Assembly: GCA_041690535.1 (NCBI GenBank)
Contig: JAWLHA010000009.1
Span: 1 to 64,000 of the forward strand
Source of the DNA: JAWLHA01 sp041690535
Lineage (GTDB): Bacteria > Pseudomonadota > Gammaproteobacteria > Thiohalomonadales > Thiohalomonadaceae
Length of the DNA stretch: 64,000 nt
Direction of reading: 5' to 3'
Positions within the stretch are counted from its first letter, which is position 1, and every line of letters begins with the position of its first letter. The position numbers were made by a program, and so were the translations under genes. Positions 9,773 through 18,715 of this stretch are shown here, piece after piece. The notes under the pieces are model-generated. The model saw only the letters and a program-made list of their open reading frames with translations, did not search any database and had not been told where the DNA came from.

Positions 9773-10009
9773 ATGGAGGCGATGGTGAGCGAACACGTCT
9801 ACAGGATCATGGAGTGGGTGGGCTCCAGCGTGTCCAGCAGTGATGATGCCATACGAAACGCCATAGCCCAAGCGGCAAGGACGAATCCTCACCTCAACTG
9901 GTTCGAGGTGGTGGAGATCCGAGGCCACATTCAGGATGGTGCCGTGGCCCACTTCCAGGTGGTGTTGAAGGTGGGGGCGCGGGTCGAGGAGGGGGGCGGC
10001 ATCAGTTGA
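9773..10009 (+). CDS. Dodecin family flavin-binding protein
   Basis: A 78-residue dodecin-like protein. Dodecins form hollow dodecamers that store or buffer flavins (or CoA) in the cytosol. The signature runs EHVYRIMEWVGSS, DAIRNAIAQA, LNWFEVVEIRGHI and VAHFQVVLKVG, including the conserved flavin-contacting Trp-Phe. The start is taken at the ATG at 9773, about 10 bases after a gaaggggg ribosome site; an ATG at 9782 is also possible. An in-frame extension further upstream would read into repeat A3 and is rejected. The last 8 bases overlap the convergent YcgN-like gene. Confidence 0.93.
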   Translation: MEAMVSEHVYRIMEWVGSSVSSSDDAIRNAIAQAARTNPHLNWFEVVEIRGHIQDGAVAHFQVVLKVGARVEEGGGIS

Positions 10010-10451
10010 AGTCCGGGCCGATGAGCTCTTCCAGCGCCTCGGGATCGCTCAACTCGCTCTCGGGCAGGGCGAAGCCCCGGATGGAAATTCCTGCCCGTAC
10101 CACGCTCTCGGGATCGCCGGAACGCAGCGGGTGCCAGGGGGCGAGCCCCCGCCCCTCGGCCAGGCGGCGATAGGCACAGCTCCGTGGCATCCAGGCGCAG
10201 AGCTCCGCAAGATTTTTGGGGGTGACCTTGACACACTCCGGCGCCAGGCGCGTGCGCTCAGCGTAACAGCTGCAACGGCAGGTGGCGAGGTCCAGGTGCC
10301 GGCAAGCGACGCTGGTGTAGAAGACCTCACCGCTCTCCTCGTCCTCGAGCTTGAGCAGACAGCAGCGGGCGCAGCCGTCACAGAGCAGTTCCCACTGCTC
10401 GGCTGTCAGCTCGTCAAGGGGTTTTTCCCAAAAAGGGCGCTCAGCCGGCAA
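10002..10451 (-). CDS. YcgN-type (UPF0260) cysteine-cluster protein
   Basis: A 149-residue protein. The spacing of its cysteines (CDGCARCC near 25-32, then single Cys residues at about 50-66 and CAYRRL near 92) and the motifs PFWEKPLDELT and CVKVTPKNL match the UPF0260/YcgN branch of the YkgJ zinc/iron-cluster family. The function in the cell is not known. Its start overlaps the 3' end of the upstream 87-residue gene by 11 bases, so the two are probably co-transcribed. It overlaps dodecin tail to tail. Confidence 0.88.
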   Translation of the reverse strand: MPAERPFWEKPLDELTAEQWELLCDGCARCCLLKLEDEESGEVFYTSVACRHLDLATCRCSCYAERTRLAPECVKVTPKNLAELCAWMPRSCAYRRLAEGRGLAPWHPLRSGDPESVVRAGISIRGFALPESELSDPEALEELIGPDFN

Positions 10452-10704
10452 TGGCCCGGTCCATGCGTTGCACCGCCTGCTCCCAATCGGCGCCTGCGGT
10501 ACCTCCCTGGGCCATGATCTCCATCAACCCGTAGGCGAGCTGCCGCGTGTCCGGGTTCATCTCCCTGAGCTTGGTCAGCAGGTACGAGTGTCCGCCCTGG
10601 GGAATGGAGAGGGTCTTGGTGAGGGCATAGAGCAGCAGGGACTGCCCCGAGCGGGGATCCGCTTCGATGCGTGTCACAGTCTCGTTCAGTGCAGTAAGAT
10701 TCAT
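10441..10704 (-). CDS. Small hypothetical protein
   Basis: An 87-residue soluble protein that I do not recognise. It is predicted mostly helical, with no signal peptide, membrane segment or cysteine. It starts with an ATG preceded by ccggag about 10 bases upstream. It overlaps the YcgN-like gene by 11 bases, so it is the first gene of a two-gene unit. Its reality rests on the coupling, the ribosome site and codon use like its neighbours. Confidence 0.7.
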   Translation of the reverse strand: MNLTALNETVTRIEADPRSGQSLLLYALTKTLSIPQGGHSYLLTKLREMNPDTRQLAYGLMEIMAQGGTAGADWEQAVQRMDRAIAG

Positions 10705-10775
10705 GGGTCGCTCCGGAGGTTGGGGCCCATTCTAACCGATTCGACCCCATGTGCGGGTCGCTGTGCTCTGCCGTG

Positions 10776-10941
10776 CAGGGTGAACGCATACTCACCCAAG
10801 AGCGACGTAAGTCCTTGAAAGCAGGTCGTCGGCCGCATGGACGCGGCCGTCGAGCGTACAGGGATGTATTTACAGCGCACCTGCTTTCAAGGACTTACGT
10901 CGCTCACAGCACGGCCGTGACGTTAGTATGCGTTGACCCTG
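10776..10941. mobile_element. Family A element, copy A4 with perfect target duplication
   Basis: A 166-bp element with ends CAGGGTGAACGCATAC and GTATGCGTTGACCCTG. The flanks are identical: ctctgccgtg at 10766-10775 and again at 10942-10951. This is a clean 10-bp target-site duplication and the best evidence that family A elements transpose. The interior has opposed ggacttacgtcgctc segments. It lies about 97 bases upstream of the first cbiB-like gene. Confidence 0.93.
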
Positions 10942-11038
10942 CTCTGCCGTGGCGCACAGACGCGGGGTCGGCGGCATCCAGAGTGTCCGCCTGCTCTCAT
11001 TAGGCGCTGTTGGCCCTGGCCACAATCCGCTGGCTGTC

Positions 11039-11944
11039 ATGTCCATCACTCTTGCCTGTGCACTCGCTGTTCTTCTCGATATTTGGCTGGGGGAGCCCGT
11101 TCGGTGGCACCCGTTGGCCGGCTTTTCGCGCCTCGCAGAGGCCGTGGAGGCGCGGCTGAACCCGGAAGGGAAGCTACCCCGGCTCAAGGGCACTCTGGCC
11201 CTTCTCGCGTTGGTCGTGCCTGCCGTGGCGGCGGTGGCGATTCTTCGCCACCTGGAGGGGGCGGGTTTGCTGGTCGAAGTCCTGCTTCTTTACCTCGCCC
11301 TCGGCGGGAGCAGTCTGGCGGAGCACGGCCGGGCGGTGGGCATGGCGCTGGCGGCAGGCGATCTGCAGGCCGCCCGTCAGCAAGTGCGGTGGATGGTGGA
11401 TCACGATGCTGAAGAGTTGGACCAAGAGGGCATCGCCCGCTCGGCGGTGGAGTCCGTGCTCGACAACGGCAATCTCGCCGTCTTCGCGCCGCTGCTGTGG
11501 TTTCTTGCCCTGGGGGCGCCCGGCGTGGTGGCCTATCGGCTCACCGCCATTTTGAACGCCATGTGGGGAAGAAAGGCCCTGCGCTATCGCCGCTTCGGCA
11601 GACCCACCGTCTGGCTGTTTCGCCTGCTGAACTGGCCGCCGGTGCGGATCACGGCCCTGACCTACGGGCTTCTCGGCGACGGCCGCCGTGCCTGGCGCTG
11701 CTGGCGGAAGCAGGCGCACCACCCGAGCAGCGCCTCCCGCATCGCCGTGGCCGTCGGGGCCGGGGCGCTCGGCCTGCGCCTCGGCGGGCCGGTACACCAG
11801 CAGGGGGTCGCGATGCAACGCCCCTGGGTGGGCGAGGGGTTGGCCCCCGGCCCCTATGACGTCGCGCGTGCCTTGCACCTGGTGCAGAACGGGTTGTGGC
11901 TTTGGTTGGGGATCATCGCCGCTGCCGACCTGCTGCTGTTCTGA
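11039..11944 (+). CDS. CbiB-like adenosylcobinamide-phosphate synthase paralogue, diverged
   Basis: A 301-residue integral membrane protein of the CbiB/CobD family, which joins an aminopropanol phosphate to adenosylcobyric acid. It keeps WLGEPVRWHPL near the start, RSAVESVLDNGN and GAPGVVAYRL. The otherwise highly conserved NTLDxMxGYKxERY...ARLDD region is altered: ILNAMWGRKALRY, then a stretch without the Asp-Asp. A second, more canonical CbiB lies at 13750. The start is the ATG at 11039, where alignment with the paralogue begins. A reduced or changed activity is an inference. Confidence 0.82.
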   Translation: MSITLACALAVLLDIWLGEPVRWHPLAGFSRLAEAVEARLNPEGKLPRLKGTLALLALVVPAVAAVAILRHLEGAGLLVEVLLLYLALGGSSLAEHGRAVGMALAAGDLQAARQQVRWMVDHDAEELDQEGIARSAVESVLDNGNLAVFAPLLWFLALGAPGVVAYRLTAILNAMWGRKALRYRRFGRPTVWLFRLLNWPPVRITALTYGLLGDGRRAWRCWRKQAHHPSSASRIAVAVGAGALGLRLGGPVHQQGVAMQRPWVGEGLAPGPYDVARALHLVQNGLWLWLGIIAAADLLLF

Positions 11945-12026
11945 GGCAGCATCGATTCGGCGATGTTGCTGGCGAACGAGAACATGCAACGGGCTTGAAA
12001 CCAGTATCTGCGCCAAGCTGCAAAGC

Positions 12027-12265
12027 TAGAGCACCGAACAGATAATTCCGAGGCGCCCAACATTAATTCCGAGGCGCCCAACATGTAGGGTGGATAAGCG
12101 CAGCGCATCCACCGTGCGGCGTCGAATGGGTGGATGCGCTGCGCCTATCCCCTACAATTGGTGGATGCGCTGCGCTTATCCACCCTCTCGGTTCGCTGCC
12201 CCCGCCACCTGCGGCGCAACTTGGCTGCGATTGGCGATCTTTCGGTTTACCTGTTCGGTGCTCTA
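12027..12265. mobile_element. Family B element, copy B2 (inverted, internally duplicated)
   Basis: A 239-bp element, opposite in orientation to B1, B3 and B4, with ends TAGAGCACCGAACAG and its complement. CTAG is present at both junctions (12026-12029 and 12263-12266). One end carries a tandem duplication of aattccgaggcgcccaacat, and the central palindrome module (ggtggatgcgctgcgc) occurs an extra time. It occupies most of the spacer between the convergent cbiB-like and Rossmann-fold genes. Confidence 0.8.
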
Positions 12266-12270
12266 GCCTT

Positions 12271-13053
12271 TCAAGGTGCGTCCCTTCCGACTTGAAGGTG
12301 GATCTCACGAAGCTTGGGGACGGCCAGTTCGAAGTGGTCGGCGTGGTCGATTGCGCGTTCTAGCCGGGCCGGTGCGGAGCGTCCGGTGCACTTGTGTTCC
12401 AGGTCGCCCTTGATCCCCTCCACCATGCCGGCAACGAGCTGCTCGCGATCGAGTTCCCGCCCAATCAATCGGAACTGAATGTCCATCACCTCTTCCGCGA
12501 CCCCTCGGGCCAGGGTTCGATGCTGCGCCCAGAGCTCCTCCACCGTTCCGCCCACCACCAGCCCGGCGATGTTGGTCGTGAGGATGTAGACATTTTTGCG
12601 CACCAACTCGAACAGCAGTTGCTCCTCATCCTTCAGTTCCCACGCAGGGATCTCAAGCGCCTCCAGGGCCGCCTCCAGCAGGGGGGCGGCAGGGCCATAC
12701 ACGGGGGAGGGGACGAGCACCTTGTAATCCTGCCCCTTCTTCTTCTCGAACCAGACGGCCACCACGGTGGGGTGGGTGATGCCGTGGCGCTGCCAATCCC
12801 TCGGCAACAGTTCGTTCTGCAGCAGCCCCAGCCGGTCTCGCCACGCGGCGGGGATCTTCTCCAAGGTGGCGTGCAGGTCATTTTCGCCCACCGCGACCAG
12901 GGCGAGGGCCGGCTCGGGAATGGCGGCGGCGATCGCCTCCATCTCCATGTGGCGGGTGACCGGGTAGATGGGATAGCTCAGTTTCAGAAAGCCGCGGGTG
13001 AAGACCCCGCCCATTTCACCGATGCCGATCACGACGATGGGTTGTTTGATCAC
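12271..13053 (-). CDS. Rossmann-fold nucleotide-binding protein of unknown function
   Basis: A 260-residue protein. It opens with VVIGIGEMG, a glycine-rich dinucleotide-binding turn, and has the general shape of a ketopantoate-reductase-like N-terminal domain with a helical C-terminal part. I do not recognise a specific enzyme. The start is taken as the GTG at 13053, which overlaps the stop of the upstream gene as GTGA, a typical coupled start. A longer frame from 13104 would overlap the upstream gene by 55 bases and is less likely. With the upstream 113-residue gene it forms a two-gene unit lying between inverted elements B2 and B3. Confidence 0.75.
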   Translation of the reverse strand: MIKQPIVVIGIGEMGGVFTRGFLKLSYPIYPVTRHMEMEAIAAAIPEPALALVAVGENDLHATLEKIPAAWRDRLGLLQNELLPRDWQRHGITHPTVVAVWFEKKKGQDYKVLVPSPVYGPAAPLLEAALEALEIPAWELKDEEQLLFELVRKNVYILTTNIAGLVVGGTVEELWAQHRTLARGVAEEVMDIQFRLIGRELDREQLVAGMVEGIKGDLEHKCTGRSAPARLERAIDHADHFELAVPKLREIHLQVGRDAP

Positions 13054-13391
13054 TGTTGCTTGCTCCCGTCCTGGGGTGCTTCCACCGACTGTATATGGAG
13101 GCACTCACCGTTGGCGATGATCTCGAACAGCCGGTCGATGTTCGGGTGGCTGCCCGGACGCTGCCGAGCCTCCTCGGTGTACTCGCCGTAGAGCGCGAGG
13201 GCACGCTCGGCGGCGGCGGCATCGAGAACCCCGCTCTCGCCTGCGACGGCGTGGTAGACGCGCAGTGACCCGGCCTGCCCGGGACGGTTCTCGATGACCG
13301 CCACCACCGGCCCGGCCGGGTCGCGACGCAGTTCCAGCCGGGCGAGGTGATCGACGGGCGGAAGGGTGGAAAGTGTCTCCTGAAAGCTCAT
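13050..13391 (-). CDS. Small conserved protein, DUF2322-like
   Basis: A 113-residue soluble protein. The pattern LPPVDHLARLEL, VVAVIENRPGQAGSLRVYHAV and HPNIDRLFEII matches what I recall of the DUF2322 family, which has no known function. The ATG at 13391 is the first start after repeat B3. Frames extending further upstream read through the repeat and are rejected. It overlaps the Rossmann-fold gene by 4 bases (GTGA). Confidence 0.78.
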   Translation of the reverse strand: MSFQETLSTLPPVDHLARLELRRDPAGPVVAVIENRPGQAGSLRVYHAVAGESGVLDAAAAERALALYGEYTEEARQRPGSHPNIDRLFEIIANGECLHIQSVEAPQDGSKQQ

Positions 13392-13460
13392 GGTGTGATT
13401 TCGCCTCAGATTGCAAAGGGCGAATTCTAACCCACCGCGGGGGGCCGTTACGTGCGCCCC

Positions 13461-13645
13461 TAGAGCACCGAGCAGGTAAACCGAAAGATCGCCAATCGCA
13501 GCCAAGTTGCGCCGCAGGTGGCGGGGGCAGCGAACCGAGGGTGGATAAGCGCAGTGCATCCACGAGTTCGACGCCGCACGGTGGATGCGCTGCGCTTATC
13601 CACCCTACATGTTGGGCGCGTCGGATTTATCTGTTCGGTGCTCTA
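13461..13645. mobile_element. Family B element, copy B3
   Basis: A 185-bp element with TAGAGCACCGA at the left and TCGGTGCTCTA at the right, and CTAG at both junctions (13460-13463 and 13643-13646). The interior has the aaagatcgccaatcgcagcc block and the ggataagcgcagtgcatcc palindrome. It sits in the divergent spacer between the DUF2322-like gene and cbiB. The remaining spacer bases (13392-13460 and 13646-13749) show no other feature. Confidence 0.82.
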
Positions 13646-13749
13646 GCTGTGATCTCTCTATAGGTTGTTCACCCTGCCGGGTGCTGCAGGTGCGTTGGGC
13701 TTCCTGCACAGGAGGGGTAGACTACCGCTCCTTTTCATTGAACGGGTCC

Positions 13750-14655
13750 ATGATGATCGGATTGGCATGTCTCGGGGGCGTCGTGCTTGACCGCTGGCTG
13801 GGGGAGCCCCCTCGCTGGCATCCCCTGGTGGGCTTTGGCTGCCTGGCCGGGCGGGTCGAGGCGATGCTGAGGCGGGGGCGGTTCGACCGCCTTGCGGGCG
13901 GGTTTGCCCTGGCGCTGCTCGTGATGCCCCCGGCGGTGGCGGTCCATGGGGCCGGGCTCGCCCTGGGGCAGGCTGCCGTGATCGTGGATGCCCTCTTTCT
14001 CTACCTCGCTCTGGGGGGCAAGAGCCTCGGGGCCCATGGGCTGGCGGTGGCGGAGGCCCTCTCGGCCGGGGCGCTGGAGGAGGCCCGTCGGCGGGTGGGG
14101 TGGATGGTGAGCCGCGAGACCGGGGCGTTGGACCCGGAGGCGGTGGCCCGGGCAGCGACCGAATCGGTGCTCGAGAACGGCAACGATGCGGTCTTCGGCG
14201 CCCTCTTTTGGTTTGCCCTCCTGGGGGCGCCCGGGGTGGTGCTCTACCGGCTGGTGAACACCCTCGATGCCATGTGGGGCTACAAGACCGAGCGCTACCT
14301 TGCCTTTGGCTGGGCGGCGGCACGCCTGGATGATCTGCTCAACTGGGTGCCTGCGCGCCTGACCGCCATCACCTACGGGCTGCTGGGGCGGGGCGGGGCG
14401 GCCTGGCGCTGCTGGCGTACCCAGGGGGGGCTCACCGAGAGCCCCAACGGCGGGGTGGTGATGGCCACCGGGGCGGGGGCGCTGGGGCTGCGCCTGGGCG
14501 GGGCGGCCCTCTACCACGGCCAGCTGAAGGCCCGTCCGACCCTGGGGGAGGGGCGCCCGCCCGAGGCGGCGGACATCGCGCGCGCCGTCCGGCTGGTGCA
14601 CCGCGGCATGTGGCTTTGGGTGGCGGTGATTCTGTTGGGAGGTTGGATTGCCTGA
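13750..14655 (+). CDS. cbiB: Adenosylcobinamide-phosphate synthase
   Basis: A 301-residue membrane enzyme that attaches aminopropanol (phosphate) to adenosylcobyric acid in late cobalamin synthesis. It carries the canonical CbiB motifs: WLGEPPRWHPL, RAATESVLENGNDAVFGALFW, GAPGVVLYRLVNTLDAMWGYKTERY and FGWAAARLDDLLNW. Two adjacent ATGs (13750 and 13753) can start it. Its 3' end overlaps the start of cobC by 8 bases, so the two are co-expressed and act in adjacent steps. It is the intact counterpart of the diverged paralogue at 11039. Confidence 0.95.
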   Translation: MMIGLACLGGVVLDRWLGEPPRWHPLVGFGCLAGRVEAMLRRGRFDRLAGGFALALLVMPPAVAVHGAGLALGQAAVIVDALFLYLALGGKSLGAHGLAVAEALSAGALEEARRRVGWMVSRETGALDPEAVARAATESVLENGNDAVFGALFWFALLGAPGVVLYRLVNTLDAMWGYKTERYLAFGWAAARLDDLLNWVPARLTAITYGLLGRGGAAWRCWRTQGGLTESPNGGVVMATGAGALGLRLGGAALYHGQLKARPTLGEGRPPEAADIARAVRLVHRGMWLWVAVILLGGWIA

Positions 14656-15646
14656 AACCAAGCTGATCCATGGCGGCAGGCTGCGGGAGATGGCGCAGCG
14701 CCATGACATTCCGCTATCCCGGTGGCTCGACCTCTCCACCGGCATCAACCCGGTGGGCTGGCCCGTGCCGCCCCTGGCGGAGGCCTGCTGGCGGCGCCTG
14801 CCGGAGAGCGAGGACGGGCTGGAGGCGGCGGCCCGCGCCTACTACGGCGCGAAGCACCTGCTGCCGGTGGCCGGCTCCCAGGCAGCCATCCAGCTGCTGC
14901 CGAAGCTGCGGCCCAGGGGCCGGGTGGGCATCCTCGCCCCCTCTTACGCGGAGCACGGGGCGGCCTGGCGAGAGGGGGGCCACACGGTGGTCGATCTCAC
15001 CGTCGATGAGGTTGGGAGGGCGGTCGAGGCCCTGGATACGTTGGTGCTGGTTAACCCCAACAATCCCACCGGCCAGCGCTTCTCCCCTGAACAGTTGTTG
15101 GTTTGGCACCGCCGGTTGAGTGAGCGCGGCGGCTGGCTGGTGGTGGATGAGGCCTTCATGGATACCACCCCGGAGGGGAGCGTGGCCCTGGCCACCGGTC
15201 GCCCCGGGCTGGTGGTGTTGCGCTCCCTCGGCAAGTTTTTCGGTCTGGCGGGCGTGCGGGTGGGGTTTGTGCTTGCCTGGCCGGCGCTGCTGGGCGAGTT
15301 GGAGGCGCGGCTCGGCCCCTGGAGCGTGAGCGGGCCCGGGCGGGAGGTGGCGCGCCTGGCGCTGGCCGATGGCCCCTGGCAGGGACGGGAGCGCCTGCAT
15401 CTCGCCGCCGCCGCTGAGCGGCTGCACCACCTGCTCGCCGCTCACGGCCTGCCACCGACCGGTGGCACGGCGCTCTTTCAGTGGGTCCGCCACCCCGAGG
15501 CGGAACGTCTGGCCCACGGGCTGGCGCGCCTGGGGATCTATGTCCGGCGGTTCGAAACGCCCCCCTCCCTCCGGTTCGGCCTGCCGGCCGGGGAGGCCGA
15601 GTGGGCGCGCCTTGCCGGGGCGCTCGAACACCTTGTGGCACGTTGA
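14648..15646 (+). CDS. cobC: Threonine-phosphate decarboxylase (CobC/CobD type)
   Basis: A 332-residue PLP enzyme of the class I/II aminotransferase fold. It makes aminopropanol phosphate for the cobalamin nucleotide loop (called CobD in Salmonella, CobC in Pseudomonas). Visible features are the N-terminal LDLSTGINPVGWP, the NPNNPTG motif at 136-142, VVDEAF with the PLP-contacting Asp167, and SLGKFFGLAGVRVGF with the Schiff-base Lys196. The start is a TTG at 14648 preceded by gggagg about 5 bases upstream, overlapping the end of cbiB. It faces cobT tail to tail. Confidence 0.93.
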   Translation: MPETKLIHGGRLREMAQRHDIPLSRWLDLSTGINPVGWPVPPLAEACWRRLPESEDGLEAAARAYYGAKHLLPVAGSQAAIQLLPKLRPRGRVGILAPSYAEHGAAWREGGHTVVDLTVDEVGRAVEALDTLVLVNPNNPTGQRFSPEQLLVWHRRLSERGGWLVVDEAFMDTTPEGSVALATGRPGLVVLRSLGKFFGLAGVRVGFVLAWPALLGELEARLGPWSVSGPGREVARLALADGPWQGRERLHLAAAAERLHHLLAAHGLPPTGGTALFQWVRHPEAERLAHGLARLGIYVRRFETPPSLRFGLPAGEAEWARLAGALEHLVAR

Positions 15647-15654
15647 CCCAAGGC

Positions 15655-15712
15655 GCTCGCGACGAGCGGCGCCCCCGCCGTGAATGCGGCTTCGCCGACC
15701 ATTCGGCCCGGG
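15655..15712. repeat. REP-like GC-rich repeat, copy F2
   Basis: The segment gcggcgcccccgccgtgaat...gcttcgccgaccattcggccc, between the convergent cobC and cobT. It is a diverged copy of the palindromic repeat at 16906-16963. It could act as a bidirectional stem-loop at the two 3' ends. No thymine run follows it, so a terminator role is not shown. Confidence 0.6.
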
Positions 15713-15750
15713 GGCGGGCCCCGTTCGGCAGCGTCCTCGGGCGGCCTCGG

Positions 15751-16815
15751 CTAACCGCCCTCGGAGACACCCGCCTCGGCGAAGGTGGCCATTTCGTTGT
15801 GCAGGGCGCAGGCGAGTCGTACCAGGGGCACGGCGGTGGCCGCACCGCTGCCTTCACCAAGGCGCATGCCCAGATCGAGCAGCGGCTGGGCCCCCAGGGC
15901 CGCAAGGACGCGCCGGTGGCCCGGTTCGGCGGAGGCGTGGCCGTAGAGGAACCAGGCCTCCGCCCCCGGGCAGAGGTGCGTGGCGGCGAGGGCTGCCACC
16001 GAGGCGATGAACCCGTCCACCAGGACCGGCAGTCCCATCTGGGCGCAGGCGATGAACGCCCCCGCCATGGCGGCGATCTCGAACCCCCCCAGCCGCCGCA
16101 GGGCCTCCAGTGGCTCCTCCACCCGGGCGCCGTGGAGCGCCAGGGCACGGCCGATCACCTGCGCCTTGCGCTCTACCCCCTCCGGGGCGAGGCCGGTGCC
16201 TGGTCCCGCCAGCTCCTGAGGCGCGAGCCCCAGCAGGGCGGAGGCGAGGGCCGCGGCCGCGGTGGTGTTGCCGATCCCCATCTCTCCGCCCAGGAAAAGC
16301 TGGCCCTTCCCCACCACCGCCCGCTCGGCGGCGTGCCGGCCCGCGTGCATGGCCCGCATCAGCTGGGCCTCGCTCATGGCCGGCTCCATCGCCAGGTTGG
16401 CGGTGCCGGGGCCAAGATGTACCTCCAGCACCCCGGGCAGCGGCCCGGGGTCGATCACGGTGCCGAGGTTGACCACCTCCAGCTCGGCCCCCAACTGGCG
16501 GGCCAGGACATTGATGGCCGCCCCGCCCCGGGCAAAATTGCGCAGCATCTCGGTCGTCACCGCCTGGGGGAAGGCGGAGATCCCCTCGGCCGCGACGCCG
16601 TGATCCCCGGCGAAGACGACGATGCGCACCCGATCCGCCGCGGGGCGGGCGCTGCCCTGCAAGGCCGCCAGCTGCACCGCCACCGCCTCCAGCCGCCCCA
16701 GGGCGCCGGGCGGCTTGGTGAGATTATCCTGACGCGCCAGGGCCGCCTGCCGCGCCTCCTCATAGGGTTCCGCGCAGGGTACCTTCAACCACTCACAATA
16801 TGTTGCCTGTTCCAT
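15751..16815 (-). CDS. cobT: Nicotinate-nucleotide--dimethylbenzimidazole phosphoribosyltransferase
   Basis: A 354-residue enzyme that activates the lower ligand base of cobalamin to alpha-ribazole phosphate. Family hallmarks are [29 protein letters not shown], the GGAAINVLA segment and the C-terminal GEGSGAA with the catalytic Glu at 321. The length matches Salmonella CobT (356). It follows cobQ on the same strand, separated by element B4 and a REP, so it may have its own promoter. Confidence 0.96.
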   Translation of the reverse strand: MEQATYCEWLKVPCAEPYEEARQAALARQDNLTKPPGALGRLEAVAVQLAALQGSARPAADRVRIVVFAGDHGVAAEGISAFPQAVTTEMLRNFARGGAAINVLARQLGAELEVVNLGTVIDPGPLPGVLEVHLGPGTANLAMEPAMSEAQLMRAMHAGRHAAERAVVGKGQLFLGGEMGIGNTTAAAALASALLGLAPQELAGPGTGLAPEGVERKAQVIGRALALHGARVEEPLEALRRLGGFEIAAMAGAFIACAQMGLPVLVDGFIASVAALAATHLCPGAEAWFLYGHASAEPGHRRVLAALGAQPLLDLGMRLGEGSGAATAVPLVRLACALHNEMATFAEAGVSEGG

Positions 16816-16905
16816 GCTCTATTCGCTCAAAGGTTCTTCTTGATGATGCAAACATGCGCCTGTTCAGATCTCCTGCAGGTGCAGACTCAGCCGCAAATCC
16901 TATTG

Positions 16906-16963
16906 CTGTAGGAGCGGCGCCCCCGCCGCGAATCCGGCTTCGCCGACCATTCGGCCCCTACAG
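16906..16963. repeat. REP-like repeat, copy F1
   Basis: A roughly 58-bp imperfect palindrome starting ctgtaggagcggcgccc and ending tcggcccctacag. It is of the type widely scattered in gammaproteobacterial spacers. It lies about 90 bases upstream of cobT. A diverged copy sits at 15655. Confidence 0.7.
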
Positions 16964-17004
16964 GGTTGGCTGTCGTACCGTGATGCGGATTGGACTGCAT
17001 CCAT

Positions 17005-17191
17005 TAGAGCACCGAACAGGTAAACCGAAAGATCGCCAATCGCAGCCAAGTTGCGCCGCAGGTGGCGGGGGCAGCGAACCGAGGGGGTGGATAAGCGCAG
17101 CGCATCCACCAATTCGACGCCGCACGGTGGATGCGCTGCGCTTATCCACCCTACATGTTGGGCGCATCGGATTTATCTGTTCGGTGCTCTA
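17005..17191. mobile_element. Family B element, copy B4
   Basis: A 187-bp element with the TAGAGCACCGAACAG end and its complement, flanked by TA at both sides. The left junction is TTAG rather than CTAG. The interior is nearly the same as B3. It lies between cobQ and cobT and would interrupt any common transcript of these two genes. Confidence 0.82.
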
Positions 17192-17230
17192 GGGCGCTGA
17201 ACAGTCACGTAACCATCAGGGTTCTTCTTT

Positions 17231-18712
17231 TCAACGGTTCTGCAGCAACGCCTGCAGGGCCTCCAGCTCCAGATGCGCCTCGATGGCATCGGCGATGCGG
17301 TCGATCCCCGCCTCCCGCATCGCCTGGTAATCGGGTGTTTCGGGCGCGGTGAGCCCGGCCCATCCCAGCAGGGCGTCGCAGGTCTCGGCGGTGTCAAACA
17401 GCCCGTGCAGGTAGGTGCCGAGCACCTGGCCGTCGGGCGAGATGGCTCCGTCGCTGCGCCCTTCGAGCCGCACCAGCGGGCGGGCCAGCGCCGGCCCCTC
17501 GCTGAGGCCGGCGTGGATCTCGTAGCCGCTGACCGGCGCCTCGCCCAGGGCCAGCCGGCCCGCGACCCGATGCAGCTGTTTGTGGGCCTTCAGTTCGGTG
17601 TCCATGGCGAGGAACCCGAGCCCCCGGCTCTCACCGGGGTCGCCCTCGATCCCCAAGGGGTCCCGCAGGGTGCGGCCAAGCATCTGGAAGCCGCCGCAGA
17701 TCCCCAGCACCCGTCCGCCGTAGCGGAGGTGGCGGGCGATGGCCGCCGCCCACCCCTGGTCTTGGAGGAACCCCAGATCGGCCCGCACACACTTGCTGCC
17801 GGGAAGGATGAGGAGGTCCGCCGGGGGCAGGGGCTCACCGGGGCGCACGTAGCGGAAATCCACCTGGGGGTGCAGGCGCAGGGGGTCGAAATCGGTGTGA
17901 TTGCTGATCCGCGGCAGCACCGGCACCACCACCCGCAGTCGCTCGCCCTTGCCGCTGGTGGGGGTATCGAGGGGAACGGCGTCTTCCGCCTCCAGGTGCA
18001 GCCCCTGCAGATAGGGGAGGACCCCGAACACCCGCTTGCCGGTGCGCTCTTCCAGCCACTTCAGGCCGGGTTCGAGGAGCCCCACATCGCCGCGGAAGCG
18101 GTTGACCACGAACCCCGCCACCCGCGCCCGCTCGGAGGGGGCGAGCAGCTCCAGGGTGCCCACGAACTGGGCGAACACCCCGCCCCGGTCGATGTCCCCC
18201 ACCAGCAGCACCGGGCAGTCCACCGCCTCGGCAAAGCCCATGTTGGCGATGTCGCCCTCGCGCAGGTTGATCTCGGCGGGGCTGCCGGCCCCCTCCACCA
18301 CCACCACCTCGTAGGCCTCGCGCAGCCGCTCGTAGGAGGCGAGCACCGCCTCACGGGCGGTGCGCTTGTAGGCGTGGTACTCGAAGGCATTGAGGTTCGC
18401 TACCGCGCGGCCGTGCACGATCACCTGCGCCCCCACGTCGGTGTTGGGCTTGAGCAGCACCGGATTCATGTCGGTGTGGGGCTCCAGCCCACAGGCTTGG
18501 GCTTGCACCGCCTGGGCCCGGCCGATCTCGCCACCGTCCACCGTCACGGCGCTGTTGAGGGCCATGTTCTGCGGCTTGAAGGGGGCCACCCGCACCCCAC
18601 GGCGGTGGAGCACCCGGCACAGGCCGGTCACCAGCAGGCTCTTGCCTGCGTCGGAGCTGGTGCCTTGGACCATTAGGGTGCCTTGGAGGGGGGTGGGGGG
18701 GTGGGTTGTCAT
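17231..18712 (-). CDS. cobQ: Cobyric acid synthase (glutamine-dependent)
   Basis: A 493-residue enzyme that amidates side chains b, d, e and g of adenosylcobyrinic acid diamide. The N-terminal ATPase domain has [12 protein letters not shown] (P-loop about 14-25) and KPQNMALNS. The C-terminal class I glutamine amidotransferase domain has nucleophile Cys339 in [10 protein letters not shown] and His436 in YLHGLF. The ATG at 18712 lies within repeat-like DNA and lacks a ribosome site. The ATG at 18673 (residue 14) is preceded by CCAAGG and would start right at the conserved core, so it may be the true start. Confidence 0.95.
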   Translation of the reverse strand: MTTHPPTPLQGTLMVQGTSSDAGKSLLVTGLCRVLHRRGVRVAPFKPQNMALNSAVTVDGGEIGRAQAVQAQACGLEPHTDMNPVLLKPNTDVGAQVIVHGRAVANLNAFEYHAYKRTAREAVLASYERLREAYEVVVVEGAGSPAEINLREGDIANMGFAEAVDCPVLLVGDIDRGGVFAQFVGTLELLAPSERARVAGFVVNRFRGDVGLLEPGLKWLEERTGKRVFGVLPYLQGLHLEAEDAVPLDTPTSGKGERLRVVVPVLPRISNHTDFDPLRLHPQVDFRYVRPGEPLPPADLLILPGSKCVRADLGFLQDQGWAAAIARHLRYGGRVLGICGGFQMLGRTLRDPLGIEGDPGESRGLGFLAMDTELKAHKQLHRVAGRLALGEAPVSGYEIHAGLSEGPALARPLVRLEGRSDGAISPDGQVLGTYLHGLFDTAETCDALLGWAGLTAPETPDYQAMREAGIDRIADAIEAHLELEALQALLQNR

Positions 18713-18715
18713 TGG

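Noticed and set aside
12027..13645. Compound transposon formed by B2 and B3
   Set aside because: Each B copy has its own TA/CTAG junctions, and no duplication flanks the whole unit, so independent insertions are simpler.
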